Notes under the pieces: model-generated
Told to the model about the DNA's origin: nothing
Database searches by the model: none
The model's input: the letters and a program-made list of their open reading frames with translations, nothing else
In this document: positions 11,066 through 19,716 of the stretch, piece by piece
How positions within the stretch are numbered: position 1 is the first letter of the stretch
Layout: each line of letters begins with the position of its first letter
From: Geodermatophilus sabuli
GTDB lineage: Bacteria; Actinomycetota; Actinomycetes; Mycobacteriales; Geodermatophilaceae
Assembly: GCF_010686765.1 (NCBI RefSeq)
Contig: NZ_JAAGWF010000009.1
Location: forward strand, 1 to 64,000
Length of the DNA stretch: 64,000 nt
Direction: 5' to 3'
Made by a program: the position numbers and the translations under genes

Positions 11066-11960
11066 ACCGTTCCTGCCGCCCGGCCCGGGTGAGGCGCAGC
11101 CACTCGCGCCAGGCACCCGGGTCGCGGCGGGAGACGAGGAAGAACCAGCCGAACCGCACGGTCTCCAGCGGGCGCAGCCAGCGCATGCCCGGCTGGGCCA
11201 TCAGGTAGCCGCGGTTGCGGTAGGTGAAGTACCGCTTGACCTCGTTCGCCGGGTACTGCGCCGACAGCCGGCCGCCGAGGATCGGCTCGAACTCCGTCGT
11301 CCCCTCGGGGTGCAGGTAGGCGGTCTCGGTGCAGGTGCCGAACGGCAGCCCGGCCCGCAGCAGCCGGCGGTGGATCTCGGTCTCGTCGCCGCGGAAGAAC
11401 AACCGGTAGTCGGGCACACCGACGACGTCGAGCGCCTCGGCGCGGAACAGCGCCCCGTTGAACAGCGACGCGTAGCGCGGCAGCAGGTCCAACCCCGCGA
11501 AGTCGCTGCGCCGCCGCCGCCAGCGCAGCCCCCGGCGCAGCGGGAAGGCCAGCCTGTCGGGGTCGGCCATGTCGGCGACCAGCGGCGACACCTCGGCCAG
11601 CCCGTGCCGGCGGGCGCTGGCCAGGAGCGTCTCCAGGACCCGGTCGTCGGCCGGGCGGCCGTCGTCGTCGGCGCACCACACCCAGTCCGCGCCGAGGGAC
11701 AGCGCGGTCAGCATGCCGAGCGCGAAGCCACCGGCCCCGCCGAGGTTGCGCCGGCTGGGCAGGTAGGTCGCCGGCAGGCCGCTGGCCCGGACGACGTCCT
11801 CCGCGGACTGGTCGGGCCCGTTGTCGACCACGACCACGGCGTCGACGCGGCGGGTCTGGGTGGCCAGGACGGCGAGGCTCTCGGCCAGCAGCTCGCGGCG
11901 GTGCCGGGTGACGACGACCGCGACGACGCACTCGCCGTCCCCGGCCGGGACACCGGTCAC
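11052..11960 (-). CDS. glfT1: Galactofuranosyltransferase GlfT1
   Basis: Adds the first one or two Galf residues to the rhamnose linker, before GlfT2 extends the chain. The 302-residue GT2 protein matches the mycobacterial enzyme in length (about 304) and has VVVTRHRREL, a VVVVDNG strand, NLGGAGGFALGM and the metal-binding CADDDGRP, then FFRGDETEIHRRL in the acceptor region. The GTG at 11960 overlaps the wzt stop as GTGA, which settles the start. The order wzm-wzt-glfT1 equals Rv3783-Rv3781-Rv3782 gene content in M. tuberculosis, with a rearranged order. It converges on glfT2 with a 14-nt overlap. Confidence 0.92.
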   Translation of the reverse strand: MTGVPAGDGECVVAVVVTRHRRELLAESLAVLATQTRRVDAVVVVDNGPDQSAEDVVRASGLPATYLPSRRNLGGAGGFALGMLTALSLGADWVWCADDDGRPADDRVLETLLASARRHGLAEVSPLVADMADPDRLAFPLRRGLRWRRRRSDFAGLDLLPRYASLFNGALFRAEALDVVGVPDYRLFFRGDETEIHRRLLRAGLPFGTCTETAYLHPEGTTEFEPILGGRLSAQYPANEVKRYFTYRNRGYLMAQPGMRWLRPLETVRFGWFFLVSRRDPGAWREWLRLTRAGRQERFTRP

Positions 11961-12739
11961 GCGGGGAGGCCCTTGTAGGACCGCAGGACGTCCTCGAGCT
12001 CGCCCTGCTGCTTGACCCGGCCGTGCTCCATCCAGATGGCGGTGTCGCACAGCTCGCGCAGGAACTCGTCGGAGTGCGAGGCGAAGACCAGCAGCCCCGA
12101 GCGCTCGACCAGGTCGGCCAGCCGCTGCTTGGACTTCTCCAGGAACGCGGCGTCGACCGCGCCGATGCCCTCGTCGAGCAGCAGGATCTCCGGGTCGATG
12201 CTGGTGACCACGCCGAGGGCCAGCCGCACGCGCATGCCGGTGGAGTACGTCCGCAGCGGCATCCGCAGGAAGTCGCCGAGCTCGGTGAAGTCGGCGATGT
12301 CGTCGACCCGCGCCTCCATCTGCTTGCGGGTCATCCCGAGGAACAGCCCGCGGATCATGATGTTCTCGAGGCCGGAGATCTCGGGGTCCATGCCGACGCC
12401 GAGGTCGAAGATGGGCGCCACCCGGCCGGAGATCTCCGCGACGCCGCGGGTGGGCTCGTAGATGCCGGCCAGCAGCCGCAGCAGCGTCGTCTTCCCGGCG
12501 CCGTTGTGCCCGACCAGCGCCACCCGGGAACCGTGCTCCAGGTGCAGCGTGACGTCGGTCAGCGCCTCGATGATCGGCACCTTGCTGGTGCTGGCGATGT
12601 TGCCGCCGACCAGGCCCATGACCGTCTTCTTCAGCGACCGGCTCTTCGCGTCGAAGATGGGGAAGTCGACGCAGGCGTCCTTGGTGGTGATGCTGACCGG
12701 GGGCCGGTCCGTGGCGGCGGGGTCGGTGGACACGTTCAC
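11957..12739 (-). CDS. wzt: Galactan ABC exporter, ATPase subunit Wzt
   Basis: ATP-binding subunit of the transporter thought to move lipid-linked galactan across the membrane. The 260-residue protein has Walker A GHNGAGKT (residues 77-84), a YSTGM signature (165-169, a known variant in polysaccharide ABC-2 exporters), Walker B LLLDEG (D189, E190) and the switch His in ASHSDEF. It lacks the long C-terminal sugar-binding domain of O-antigen Wzt proteins, as does its mycobacterial counterpart Rv3781. The GTG start at 12739 overlaps the wzm stop as GTGA. Both ends of the gene are coupled by 4-nt overlaps. Confidence 0.93.
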   Translation of the reverse strand: MNVSTDPAATDRPPVSITTKDACVDFPIFDAKSRSLKKTVMGLVGGNIASTSKVPIIEALTDVTLHLEHGSRVALVGHNGAGKTTLLRLLAGIYEPTRGVAEISGRVAPIFDLGVGMDPEISGLENIMIRGLFLGMTRKQMEARVDDIADFTELGDFLRMPLRTYSTGMRVRLALGVVTSIDPEILLLDEGIGAVDAAFLEKSKQRLADLVERSGLLVFASHSDEFLRELCDTAIWMEHGRVKQQGELEDVLRSYKGLPA

Positions 12740-13575
12740 ACCCAATACGAGACGCGGGACCGGTACCGGCGGACGACGAACAGCGTCACCGCCCAGCCGA
12801 TCACCGTGATGACGAGGACGACGATCCAGTACCGCAGGAGCTGGTCCTGCCCCAGCAGCGGCCGCCGGATGATCTCGACGAAGTGCAGGAAGGGGTTGAA
12901 CTCCGCCAGCCGGGCCCGCTCGGCGATCGACTCGTTCGCGCTGTTGAGCAGGTCCTCGTAGATCCAGACGATCGGCGTCAGGAAGAACATCAGCTGGACG
13001 ATGCTCTGCGTGATCGGCGTGAGGTCCCGGAACCGGGTGGTGACGACGCCCAGCAGCAGCGCCACCCAGGCACCGTTGGCCATGAGCAGGGCGAACGCCG
13101 GGATCGCGGCGAGGACGGTCCACGACAGCGGCTGCGGGAAGATCACCAGCATGACCAGGTAGACGATCATGTTGTGCGCGAAGAGCAGGCTCTGCCGCCA
13201 GACCAGCCGGTAGACGTGCACGCTCAGCGGTGCGGGCAGGTGCTTGATCAGCCCCTCGTTGGAGATGAAGACGTCCGCGCCCTCCAGGACGCAGCCGCTG
13301 ATGAAGCCCCACACGATGAAGCCGACGAGGATGTAGGGCAGCTGCACCGCGAGGTCGTTGCCGAACAGGCCGGCGTAGAGGATGCCGAGCGCGACGGCGG
13401 TGACCGCCATGCTGATGGTGATCCAGATGGGGCCGAGCACCGAGCGGCGGTAGCGCTGCTTGATGTCCTGCCAGCCGAGGTGGCCCCACAGCTGCCGCTG
13501 CCGCCAGCCGCCGCCGAGGTCCTCGAAGGTCCGGGACCACGTGCGGGAGTCCGACTGGGGCGGTGCTGTTGACAC
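12736..13575 (-). CDS. wzm: Galactan ABC exporter, permease subunit Wzm
   Basis: Membrane subunit of the ABC-2 type exporter for lipid-linked galactan, partner of Wzt. The 279-residue protein starts with a cytoplasmic amphipathic helix (QRYRRSVLGPIW, typical of ABC-2 polysaccharide permeases) and has six hydrophobic spans. FNPFLHFVEIIRRPLL is a conserved segment before the last spans. The GTG at 13575 is chosen because a TACCGT hexamer ends eight bases upstream and no Shine-Dalgarno site is present, suggesting a leaderless message that carries wzm-wzt-glfT1. The gene is divergent from the DUF6541 gene. Confidence 0.92.
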   Translation of the reverse strand: MSTAPPQSDSRTWSRTFEDLGGGWRQRQLWGHLGWQDIKQRYRRSVLGPIWITISMAVTAVALGILYAGLFGNDLAVQLPYILVGFIVWGFISGCVLEGADVFISNEGLIKHLPAPLSVHVYRLVWRQSLLFAHNMIVYLVMLVIFPQPLSWTVLAAIPAFALLMANGAWVALLLGVVTTRFRDLTPITQSIVQLMFFLTPIVWIYEDLLNSANESIAERARLAEFNPFLHFVEIIRRPLLGQDQLLRYWIVVLVITVIGWAVTLFVVRRYRSRVSYWV

Positions 13576-13583
13576 GGGACCCG

Positions 13584-13589
13584 ACGGTA
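13584..13589 (-). promoter_or_regulatory. -10 element of leaderless wzm promoter
   Basis: TACCGT on the minus strand matches TANNNT and ends eight bases before the GTG of wzm. It would drive the wzm-wzt-glfT1 operon. Confidence 0.5.
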
Positions 13590-13794
13590 CCCGCCGCACT
13601 CCGGCCGACCCGCACTCCGGCGGGGGTCCGGCGCCCGCCTGACCCCATCCGGCGCAGCCACCACACGGCTACCCCCGATCGCCGCCCGGCTACTGTGGCC
13701 GGGACTGCGGGGCGTGCGGGGGAGCCGGCGGGTACGGCCCAGTGCCCCAGCACCCGCCACTCATCGTCGCCACCACAGACGGGACCTGGCGTTC

Positions 13795-15759
13795 GTGCCT
13801 CTCGACTCGATCATCGTGCCGGTCACCACCCTGGTGGTGCTGCTGGCCCCGGGCGGGCTGGTCGCCGTCGCCGCCGGGCTGCGGGCGCGGCACGCCCTCG
13901 CGACCGCCCCGGTCCTCACCTACGGGCTGGCCGCGGTGGCCGCCACCGTCGCGGAGGTGGTCGACGTCCCGTGGGGCGGCTGGTTCCTCGCCGCGGAGGC
14001 CGTCGTCGTGGCCGGCGTCCTGTGGGGAGCACGGGCCCGCGCGGGTGGCCGGCCGCTGCTGCCGCTCCCCCGGTTCGCCCGGCCGGGCCGGGACGACGTC
14101 GTGGTGGCGGTCGGGGTCCTGCTGGGTGGGCTCGTGTCCCTGGCCGCGATGCTGCGCGGCTTCGGGTCCCTGGACCGCCCCAACCAGACGTGGGACTACA
14201 CGTACCACGCGAACATCACCCGGTTCATCGCCGACTCGGGAGACGTCGCGGCGTCGGCACTGCGGGTGGTGAACAACTGGGACTCCGAGTCCTTCTTCTA
14301 CCCCAACGCGCACGCCGCGATCGGCGCCGTCGTCCGGGACCTCACCGGGGCGGACGTCTTCTCGGTGCTCAACTCCCAGATCCTGCTCCTCGGCGGGGTG
14401 GCCGGCCTCGGGCTGGCCGTGCTGCTCCGCGACCTGGGCGCGCCGCTGGCCGTGACGGCGTCCACCCCGGTGCTCCTGGCCGGCTTCGCCAGCTTCCCCT
14501 ACGACCTCGTCTGGCGGGGACCGCTCCTGCCCTACGCCACCGGCCTCGCGGTGACGCCGGCCTTCCTGCTCCTCGTCCGCCTCCTGGTGGTGGACCGACG
14601 GCCGCCCCACGTCGTGCTCGCCGTCCTGGGCGGAGCGGCGCTGTTCGGCCTGCAGCCGAGCACGGCGCTGTCCGCGGCCGGACTGGCGCTGCTCATGGTG
14701 GCGCAGCGGTGCTGGTCGCGGCGGCGGGTGGACGGCCGGGAGGCCGGCCTGCTGGCGCTCGCCGCTGTCCTGACGGCGGTGGTCTCGGCGCCCGCCGTGG
14801 TGGGCGCCCTCCGGGCCAACGCCGGGACCGACGTCGACTGGGCCGCCGACATGACCCTGGCCGAGGCCGTCGACGCGCTGGTCGTCCTCGACGCCAGCGC
14901 CTCCGGGCCGCAGCCCTGGCTGGCCCTGTGCGTGGCGGCGGGCCTGCTCACCATCCGGTCTGCCCGCTACCTGTGGTGGCTGGTGGCGGGGTCGGCGGTG
15001 GCGCTGCTGCTGTTCGTGCTCACGGCCGCCTCCGACGCCGAGTTCGTCGAGTCGCTGACCGGCCCCTGGTGGAACGACCGCTGGCGCTTCGTGGCGCTGG
15101 CCGTCCTCGGCCTGGCGCCGCTCGCGGCACACGGGCTCTGGCGCCTGTCACTGGGGCTGGTCGCCCTGGCCCGCCGGGTGTCCGGGGAGCGGGCACGGCG
15201 ACTCCGGCTGCCGGGCCGGGCGGTGGTGTTCGGCGGCGTCCTCGCCGTCCTCCTGCTGCTGACCAACGGCCTGTACTGGACGGACAACCACAGCCGGATC
15301 GCCCGGGCCTACCAGCACGACCGGTACCTCGACGACGCCGAGATGACGGCGATGGCCTGGCTCTCCGACCGCATCCCCCCTGGCGAGACGGTCATGAACG
15401 ACTCGGCGGACGGCTCGGCCTACCTGCTCGCGGTGGGGGGTGTGCGGCCGGTGTTCGGGCACCTCGTCTCGTCCTTCGGCGTCCTCGGCCCCACCCAGAC
15501 GCTGCTGCGCGAGCGGTTCCGGTGCCTGGACAGCGACGTCGCGGTGCGGGAGGCGATCGACCGGCTGGACATCGGCTACGTCTTCCTCGGCAGCGGCTTC
15601 ATCAACAGCCGCTCCGAGCGGGTCACGGGCCTCCGCCGGCTGAACGGGTCACCGTCCCTGCACGCCGTGTACGAGCGGGACGGTGTGCAGGTCTACGAGG
15701 TGGCGCTGCGGCCGCTCGCCGAGCGCCCGCTGCCCGGCTGTGCGCAGCCCGCGGGCTGA
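13795..15759 (+). CDS. DUF6541 multi-span membrane protein, candidate GT-C glycosyltransferase
   Basis: A protein of about 654 residues with roughly a dozen hydrophobic segments followed by a soluble C-terminal part of about 140 residues. It is paralogous to the protein at 25563-27614. Shared islands are TGPWWNDR, DLxWRGP, a D-x-x-x-H motif after the first spans (WDYTYH here) and a C-terminal CLDS motif. The layout (acidic motif in the first outer loop, many spans, soluble tail) is that of GT-C glycosyltransferases, and the size and the place beside wzm and glfT1 recall mycobacterial Rv3779. A polyprenyl-phosphate-sugar-dependent glycosyltransferase role is inference. The GTG at 13795 is the best guess because it directly precedes the first span; no strong ribosome site is seen. 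Confidence 0.7.
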   Translation: MPLDSIIVPVTTLVVLLAPGGLVAVAAGLRARHALATAPVLTYGLAAVAATVAEVVDVPWGGWFLAAEAVVVAGVLWGARARAGGRPLLPLPRFARPGRDDVVVAVGVLLGGLVSLAAMLRGFGSLDRPNQTWDYTYHANITRFIADSGDVAASALRVVNNWDSESFFYPNAHAAIGAVVRDLTGADVFSVLNSQILLLGGVAGLGLAVLLRDLGAPLAVTASTPVLLAGFASFPYDLVWRGPLLPYATGLAVTPAFLLLVRLLVVDRRPPHVVLAVLGGAALFGLQPSTALSAAGLALLMVAQRCWSRRRVDGREAGLLALAAVLTAVVSAPAVVGALRANAGTDVDWAADMTLAEAVDALVVLDASASGPQPWLALCVAAGLLTIRSARYLWWLVAGSAVALLLFVLTAASDAEFVESLTGPWWNDRWRFVALAVLGLAPLAAHGLWRLSLGLVALARRVSGERARRLRLPGRAVVFGGVLAVLLLLTNGLYWTDNHSRIARAYQHDRYLDDAEMTAMAWLSDRIPPGETVMNDSADGSAYLLAVGGVRPVFGHLVSSFGVLGPTQTLLRERFRCLDSDVAVREAIDRLDIGYVFLGSGFINSRSERVTGLRRLNGSPSLHAVYERDGVQVYEVALRPLAERPLPGCAQPAG

Positions 15760-15781
15760 CCGTCCGCACCCGCGACGAGCA

Positions 15782-15822
15782 GCGCCTCCCCCGTCCTCCG
15801 CACAGGAGGACAGGGGAGGCGC
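15782..15822. terminator. Strong bidirectional hairpin terminator
   Basis: An 18-bp stem with one mismatch, 15782-15799 paired with 15805-15822, around a 5-base loop (left arm begins GCGCCTCCCC, right arm ends GGGGAGGCGC). It sits between the convergent DUF6541 and SpoIID genes and can stop transcription from both sides. Confidence 0.8.
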
Positions 15823-15827
15823 GTCGC

Positions 15828-15846
15828 ACCCCGGCTCAGCCGGGGT
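15828..15846. terminator. Second hairpin at the SpoIID-like gene stop
   Basis: A 9-bp stem ACCCCGGCT/AGCCGGGGT with a one-base centre, reaching the last base of the SpoIID-like gene. Probably an accessory to the larger hairpin next to it. Confidence 0.45.
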
Positions 15847-17753
15847 CAGTAGCTGCGGGCCACCCCGACCGTGTCGCTGGACCCCTTCGTCCACCTCCCG
15901 GGGAGCGGGCGGTCCCCCGCGTCACCGAACGGGAACGCCAGGTCGGCCACCCCCGTGGAGACGCTGTTGCGCAGGAAGAACCTGCCGCTGCGGTAGATGC
16001 CGACCGTGTCCGTGCCGTTGCCGTCCCAGTCGCCCACCGTCGGCAGGTCCGTCGCGTCGCCGTAGGAGATGCGCGCGTCGGCCACCGGCCGCAGGTTGCT
16101 GTTGGTCAGGAAGAAGGTCCCGCGCCGCCAGACGCCGACCGTGTCGTACGGGTCGCCGTCCCAGTCGCCGGCCACCAGCACGTCGCCGCGGTCGCCGAAC
16201 CAGAAGTCGCCGTGCGAGACGCCGGTGCTGTTGCTGTTGCGCAGGAAGACGTGGCCGGACCGGTAGATGCCGACGGTGTCGGTGCCGTTGCCGTCCCAGT
16301 CACCGCACACCGGCTGGTCGCCCGCCTGCCCGTAGCCGAAGGACGCCTCCGCCTGGCCGGAGCCGGCGGCGTTGGTGATGTGGAAGACCCCCGAGCGGAA
16401 GACGCCGAGCGTGTCGACCCCGTCGCCGTCCCAGTCGCAGGACAGCGGGACGTCGCCCCGTCCCCCGAAGGCGACGCCCTGGGCGGACGCTCCCAGCACG
16501 TTGGCCGACCCCTGGAAGACCACCGGCTGCACCGCCGCGGCCGGCCGGCTCCCGCCGATGGTGAACCAGTCGGACCGCAGGCCGAGCGCGGTACGGACCT
16601 GGCTGCCGGTCGCGGTCACGGTCTTCGCGGTGCCGATGATCTGCACCTGGGTGGCCCGGCCGCCGTCGGCACCGTACCCGTTGCGCGCGGTGACCTTGAT
16701 GTCGGTCAACGTGCCGACGCCGTACGCGGCGGCGATCGTCGTCGCCGGCACCGCCAGCGCCCAGTCGTGGTACGGCGAGGCGGCGTCCCCCGCGTCCGGG
16801 ACCGCCGGGAAGGTGCCGCCCGCGGTGTGGCCACCGGTCGAGGAGCTGAACTCCGCGCGCACGATGGCGTTGGCCCCGTTGCGGAGCACCACGCCGCTGG
16901 TCGCGGCGATGGCCGCGTCGGTGCGCGGGTCCTCCAGCGCCTTGGTGGTGTTGGTGCCCGCGCCCAGGTACACCTGGCAGCTCGTGGTGTCGCAGGTCTT
17001 GGCCCAGGAGGAACGGCCCTCGGCCCAGGCGTAGGACCGGGCCGCGACGGCCTGGGCCTTGAGCGCCTCGATGCCCTTGCCGCCGGCCGCGTCGCCCCAG
17101 CTCGCCGGCGACTCCCGCGGGACGACGCCCCGGAGGTAGTCCTCCATGTTCACGCTGTTGACGGTGCGCTGCCCCTCGGGCAGCCACCGCACGGAGAGCT
17201 CACCGCGGTACTGGGTGGTCCCCGTGGGAGTGCACAGACTCAGCATCGCCGACAGGTCGTTCCCCGGTGGGACGCTCGCGACGACCCGCGAGCTGCCGAT
17301 GGTCTGCGGTGCGGAGAGCGCGCCGGCGCAGCCGGCGCCGGTGGCGAGGGTGAAGGAACCGTCGGGGCGGGCCTGCACCCGAGCCGCGGTGCCGGCGGGG
17401 AGCGGGACGCCGCCCACCGTGAAGTCCCGGCCCGAGGTCACGACGAGGTCGCGACCGTCCTGCCCGGTGAGCTGGACGGTGATGACGTCGTTGGGCTGGG
17501 TGGACTGCGTCGTCCCGCCGTAGTAGTGCGACAGGATCTGGGTGTAGGGCCAGCTGTGCGTGGTGGCGTAGCCGTACGCACCCCACTGCCCCAGTCCGCG
17601 CCCGTGGCCCCAGCCGTGGCCGGTGAACTGGACGTCGCCGGTGAGTGCGGCCTGCGCGGGCGCCGGGGCGACGATCGACCCCGCGGCGGCGAGGCCGATC
17701 GCGGCGAGGGCCGTGCCGGCCCAGCGCCGCAGTCGGAGACGGTCAGTAGCCAC
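15846..17753 (-). CDS. Secreted SpoIID/LytB-domain protein with C-terminal WDG repeats
   Basis: A 635-residue exported protein. Residues 1-37 form a signal peptide (basic start, hydrophobic core, cleavage after APAQA). A GHGWGHGRGLGQWGAYG motif at about 46-62 and NMEDYLRGVVPRES near 204-216 (candidate catalytic Glu at about 214), followed by EALKAQAVAARSYA, mark the SpoIID/LytB fold. SpoIID itself is a lytic transglycosylase on stripped glycan strands; LytB-type relatives modify or activate wall amidases. The last 215 residues are five WDGDG-type repeats nearly matching those of the amidase upstream. The GTG at 17753 overlaps the amidase end by 11 nt and has AGGGG about 7 nt upstream. The pair probably works together on the wall. 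Confidence 0.88.
   Translation of the reverse strand: MATDRLRLRRWAGTALAAIGLAAAGSIVAPAPAQAALTGDVQFTGHGWGHGRGLGQWGAYGYATTHSWPYTQILSHYYGGTTQSTQPNDVITVQLTGQDGRDLVVTSGRDFTVGGVPLPAGTAARVQARPDGSFTLATGAGCAGALSAPQTIGSSRVVASVPPGNDLSAMLSLCTPTGTTQYRGELSVRWLPEGQRTVNSVNMEDYLRGVVPRESPASWGDAAGGKGIEALKAQAVAARSYAWAEGRSSWAKTCDTTSCQVYLGAGTNTTKALEDPRTDAAIAATSGVVLRNGANAIVRAEFSSSTGGHTAGGTFPAVPDAGDAASPYHDWALAVPATTIAAAYGVGTLTDIKVTARNGYGADGGRATQVQIIGTAKTVTATGSQVRTALGLRSDWFTIGGSRPAAAVQPVVFQGSANVLGASAQGVAFGGRGDVPLSCDWDGDGVDTLGVFRSGVFHITNAAGSGQAEASFGYGQAGDQPVCGDWDGNGTDTVGIYRSGHVFLRNSNSTGVSHGDFWFGDRGDVLVAGDWDGDPYDTVGVWRRGTFFLTNSNLRPVADARISYGDATDLPTVGDWDGNGTDTVGIYRSGRFFLRNSVSTGVADLAFPFGDAGDRPLPGRWTKGSSDTVGVARSY
15849..16490 (-). 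repeat. Five-unit WDGDG (FG-GAP/VCBS-like) repeat domain of the SpoIID-like protein
   Basis: Five units of about 45-49 codons encode variants of GDWDGNGTDTVGIYR followed by FFLRNS and a FGD turn. The last unit is degenerate (GRWTKGSSDTVGVARSY). Unit 3 carries WDGDPYDTVGV, as does unit 3 of the neighbouring amidase, so the whole block, not single units, was duplicated. Confidence 0.85.
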
Positions 17754-19716
17754 GGGAGACCCCTGCGGTGTCGGTGCCGTTGCCGTCCCAGTCACCGGGC
17801 AGCGGCGCGTCGGCGACCTCGCCGAACTGGAGCGCCACGTCGGTCGTGGGGCGGGACAGGCTGTTGGTCAGGAAGAAGTTGGTGCCGCGGCGGACGCCGA
17901 TGGTGTCCCGGCCGGTGCCGGTCCAGTCCCCGGCGACGATGCGGTCGGAGCCGTCACCGAAGTACAGGTGACCGTCGGTGTTGGGCCGCAGGTTGCTGTT
18001 GGTGAAGTGGAAGACGTTGCGCTGGTAGACCCCGACCGTGTCGTAGGGGTCGCCGTCCCAGTTGCCCGCCACCGGCTGGGCCGTGCGGTCGCCGAACATG
18101 AAGGCGCCCTGCGCCGGGCCGGTCGAGTTGGCGTTGCGCAGGAAGAACGAGCCCGGGCGCCAGACGCCGATGCTGTCCTTGCCGTCGCCGTCCCAGTCGC
18201 CGCACAGCGGCCGGTCCGAGGGGTCGCCGAACCAGAAGTCCGCGACCGGCGCGGCGGTCGGGGAGTTGGAGTCGAACAGGACGAAGCGGCCGCGGCGGAA
18301 GATGCCGACCGTCTCGGTCCCGTCACCGTTCCAGTCGCAGGCGATCGGGACGTCGCCCCGGTCACCGCGGGAGAAGTCGAGGTCGGGGGCGCCCGGGGTG
18401 TTGGAGTTGCGCAGCACGTTCTGGGCGGCCACCGGCCCGCCACCCGGGACCCACTTCGCCACGACCATCGCCCGGATGTCGCTCATCTTGCTGTAGGCGT
18501 ACTGACCGGGGCAGGCGGTCGAGCCGACGTCCCGGTGGGCGAACACCGTCGGCAGGGTGACCTGCTGGCCCTTCGCGTACTTGGCCGTGCCGCCCCCGGC
18601 GGAGGTCAGCGTGGTCGTCCCCTTGGGGTCGACGCCGTAGAGCGACAGCTTCCAGGCGGCGACGGAGGCCACCGTCTCGAGCATGACGGCCGGCGGGGCG
18701 ACGACGTCGTAGTTGCCCATCATCGAGACGCCGAACGTGGACGTGTTGAACCCGCCGGCGTGGGCCCCGACGACGGTGCTGGCCAGACCGCCGGAGCGGC
18801 CCTCCCAGGCCCGGCCGAACTTGTCGACGATGACGTTGTAGCCGATGTCCCCCCACCCGAGGCTGACCGCGTGGTAGGCGTACATCGAGCGCAGGATCCC
18901 CGGCACGTCCGCGGCGGTGTAGTCGTTGTTGCCGGCGGTGTGGTGGATGGTCGCGGCCTTGATCGTCGGCGCGTACTCGTGGTCCCAGCCCATGATGTTC
19001 TCGTCGGCACCCCACTGGGCCCGGGAGTAGACCGGCGGCATGGATGCCGCGGCGTTCGCCTGGTCGGTGATCTCCGGCGTGCCCGGCTGCGCGTCCGCCG
19101 CGCTCTTGCCCGGGTCGATCAGCTGGACCTGCACGTCGCGCGGCGTGGAGCCGTCCGCGGCCTGGACGATGACCTCGATGCCCGTGGCCGCCCCGGTCCA
19201 CCAGGGCGCCGTGCCGCCGCGGGCCTCCGCGTCGGCGGGACCGGCCGACTCCTGCTCGACGTCGTCCTGCTCGACCGTCGTCCACGCACCCCACGTGCCG
19301 CGGGCGTCCTTCGTGCGGAGCTGGACGGTCACCCCGGTCACCGCGTCGTCCTGTGCCCACGTGACGCCGACGGCCGAGAACGGCTCGCTGTCGGGCTGGG
19401 AGACGGTCAGCGCAGGGACGCCGCCGAGCTCCTCACCGGAGCTGGCGACCTCGTCACCGCCGGACGTCGTCGCCGGCGGAGCGGGCTGCCCCGCGGCCGG
19501 CGGGGCGACCTCCGCCCCGGGACCGGCGTCGACGACGACGCCGTCCGTGGTGACCACGGCGGTGTCCTCCGGCTGCTCCACCGAACCCAGGTCGACCGCC
19601 TCGATGGACGGCGCGACCGGCTCCGCCTCCGGCGTGGGGGCGGCGTAGACGGGCAGGACGAGGATGGTCCCCGACAGGACGAGGAAGGCTGCTGATCCTA
19701 CGAGTGAGCGGCGCAC
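17743..19716 (-). CDS. Secreted PGRP-type N-acetylmuramoyl-L-alanine amidase with WDG repeats
   Basis: A 657-residue exported protein predicted to cut the amide between muramic acid and the stem peptide. It has a signal peptide (about 1-26), a long Ala/Pro/Glu-rich linker with a beta domain (to about 225), then the PGRP/Amidase_2 domain (about 227-415). Predicted zinc ligands are His258 in TIHHTAG, His394 in FAHRDVG and Cys402 in STACPGQ. The architecture recalls the mycobacterial PGRP Rv3811, which lies near glf. Five WDG repeats fill the C-terminus. The GTG at 19716 has GGAGGAA about 9 nt upstream. The SpoIID-like gene overlaps its end and is co-transcribed. Confidence 0.9.
   Translation of the reverse strand: MRRSLVGSAAFLVLSGTILVLPVYAAPTPEAEPVAPSIEAVDLGSVEQPEDTAVVTTDGVVVDAGPGAEVAPPAAGQPAPPATTSGGDEVASSGEELGGVPALTVSQPDSEPFSAVGVTWAQDDAVTGVTVQLRTKDARGTWGAWTTVEQDDVEQESAGPADAEARGGTAPWWTGAATGIEVIVQAADGSTPRDVQVQLIDPGKSAADAQPGTPEITDQANAAASMPPVYSRAQWGADENIMGWDHEYAPTIKAATIHHTAGNNDYTAADVPGILRSMYAYHAVSLGWGDIGYNVIVDKFGRAWEGRSGGLASTVVGAHAGGFNTSTFGVSMMGNYDVVAPPAVMLETVASVAAWKLSLYGVDPKGTTTLTSAGGGTAKYAKGQQVTLPTVFAHRDVGSTACPGQYAYSKMSDIRAMVVAKWVPGGGPVAAQNVLRNSNTPGAPDLDFSRGDRGDVPIACDWNGDGTETVGIFRRGRFVLFDSNSPTAAPVADFWFGDPSDRPLCGDWDGDGKDSIGVWRPGSFFLRNANSTGPAQGAFMFGDRTAQPVAGNWDGDPYDTVGVYQRNVFHFTNSNLRPNTDGHLYFGDGSDRIVAGDWTGTGRDTIGVRRGTNFFLTNSLSRPTTDVALQFGEVADAPLPGDWDGNGTDTAGVSRGY
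17746..18420 (-). repeat. Five-unit WDGDG (FG-GAP/VCBS-like) repeat domain of the amidase
   Basis: Five units of about 45-49 codons, with cores DWNGDGTETVGIF, DWDGDGKDSIGVW, NWDGDPYDTVGVY, DWTGTGRDTIGV and DWDGNGTDTAGVS. The acidic loops suggest calcium binding, as in FG-GAP/VCBS propeller blades. The domain may hold the enzyme at the wall; this is inference. Confidence 0.85.

Noticed and set aside
13563..18005. Very long plus-strand open frame running antisense to the SpoIID-like gene
   Set aside because: Composition is Arg/Pro/Gly-rich without domains, and the opposite strand holds clear SpoIID and repeat domains with good starts; long antisense frames are expected at this GC content.
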